A stretch of DNA of 64,000 nt. It comes from Tetrahymena thermophila SB210. Lineage: Eukaryota; Ciliophora; Oligohymenophorea; Hymenostomatida; Tetrahymenidae. The translations under genes and the position numbers were made by a program. Below the pieces are notes generated by a model. It had not been told where the DNA came from. It saw nothing but the letters and a program-made list of their open reading frames with translations, and did no database searches. Positions 63,401 through 64,000 of the stretch are shown in pieces. Every line of letters begins with the position of its first letter. Within the stretch, counting starts at the first letter, position 1. The stretch is from contig NW_002476149.1 of NCBI RefSeq assembly GCF_000189635.1, forward strand, positions 1 to 64,000, given 5' to 3'.

Positions 63401-64000
63401 ATAGAATAAGGCAATAAAAATAAAAAAAGTTCTAATTCTTTTAAAGAATACTTGAATAATTAGAGATAAAGAAATTCTCTACAATCAACCTCAACAGAAA
63501 AGTTACAAATAGAGAATAAATATTCTAAATCTAGCTTGAACCACATATAAGATATTAGTTATTGCTAGATACAAGAAGACGTAAATGATGATAATTCAGC
63601 AAGTAAAAGTTCATCTTCTTCTTCCTCAGATTCAAATGATGAAAATGATACTAAAAATGGTTATAAATAGGATTCCTTATCTTAATTTGATAAAGATCAT
63701 GATAAAGGAAGCAAAAAGGGTAGCAGAAAAAATAGTTCTTCTGCCAGTAGATAAAAATTAGGAAGTAGTTCATCGCTAAATAGCAAAAGAAAAAAATCGA
63801 CCTCTTAAGATATTTAAAATAAAGAAAATTAGCCTTATTCTTCAAGTAATTAGTTACAGTAATAACAATAAAATTCATAGGAGCAGATATAAATTAGCTC
63901 TTTGGCTTCAATTGATAAGCAAAATTCCAAAAATGAGCTACCTATTATAAACGAGTAAACAGAATATGAAGAGGATCACTCAAAGCCTTTTATTAATTCA
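60466..64000 (+). CDS. Partial gene: Gln/Ser-rich protein with C2HC finger, possible AGC kinase N-terminus
   Basis: Four exons in view: 60466-61146, 61630-62590, 62646-62807, 62871 to beyond 64000; at least 1,100 codons with the frame open at the edge. It starts MKQESFLQVKNNLLN. The first exons encode Gln/Lys/Ser-rich sequence with a folded block around EETNELNTSLNDVVNFRIRS. In exon 4 the string QVCRICDQKVFLKHFKYHSQ continuing to LC (about 63109-63171) spaces Cys, Cys, His and Cys as in the finger of plant IREH1-type and related MAST-like AGC kinases (CRICE...HSxIC). In those proteins the kinase domain lies downstream, so it would be outside this window. After the finger comes a Ser/Asp/Lys-rich region. 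The kinase assignment is inference from the finger only. The 483-nt first intron is unusually long and could hide an exon. Confidence 0.7.

Noticed and set aside
1..64000. CRISPR arrays, operons with ribosome binding sites, rRNA genes
   Set aside because: This is a eukaryotic macronuclear chromosome; no such arrays or rRNA sequences were seen.

Overview
The window is the end of a ciliate macronuclear chromosome, most likely Tetrahymena. It opens with a C4A2 telomere at 1-175, is very A+T-rich, and uses ciliate genetic code 6: TAA and TAG are read as Gln inside every conserved protein and only TGA stops. Introns are GT-AG, about 47-480 nt and A+T-rich, which argues against Paramecium with its 20-34 nt introns. 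Standard-code ORFs here are mostly fragments or shadows. All gene models below were read by hand in code 6, with splice sites chosen to keep phase and family alignment.

Layout. 1-175 telomere. 588-1220 (-) subtelomeric hypothetical gene. 2871-4343 (+) Leu-rich hypothetical. 5004-7714 (-) mitochondrial ABC half-transporter of the ATM1/ABCB7 type, ten exons. 8952-11516 (-) Ku70. 12357-14272 (-) WD40 splicing factor PLRG1/Prp46. 14730-15038 (-) small unknown. 15321-16466 (-) Trm10 tRNA m1G9 methyltransferase. 16905-18842 (+) Gln-rich coiled-coil protein. 19437-21035 (-) apyrase/NTPDase. 22900-26183 (+) RTEL1-type Fe-S helicase. 27518-35150 and 35891-43392 (both -) a tandem pair of about 2,280-residue membrane proteins with a PAS-like domain. 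44199-45662 (+) RING/TRAF-type zinc finger protein. 46260-49147 (-) Asn/Gln/Ser-rich protein. 49953-53579 (-) USP25/28-like deubiquitinase. 54326-57162 (+) NSUN2/Trm4 RNA m5C methyltransferase. 57513-59435 (+) Sel1-repeat protein, probably mitochondrial. 60466-64000 (+) the 5' part of a gene whose C2HC finger resembles that of IREH/MAST-like AGC kinases; it runs off the window.

This is mostly an ordinary housekeeping gene neighbourhood. Two genes tied to chromosome-end maintenance and repair (Ku70 and RTEL1) lie within 26 kb of the telomere. RNA processing and modification is represented three times (PLRG1, Trm10, NSUN2).

The most unusual feature is at 27732-28121. A short terminal-inverted-repeat element flanked by an 8-bp direct repeat sits in the last exon of the upstream tandem PAS gene. 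Its intact neighbour 8 kb away shows the empty site. The insertion shifts the frame, yet because TAA/TAG are sense the frame stays open almost through the element, giving a predicted new C-terminus in place of the last membrane helix.
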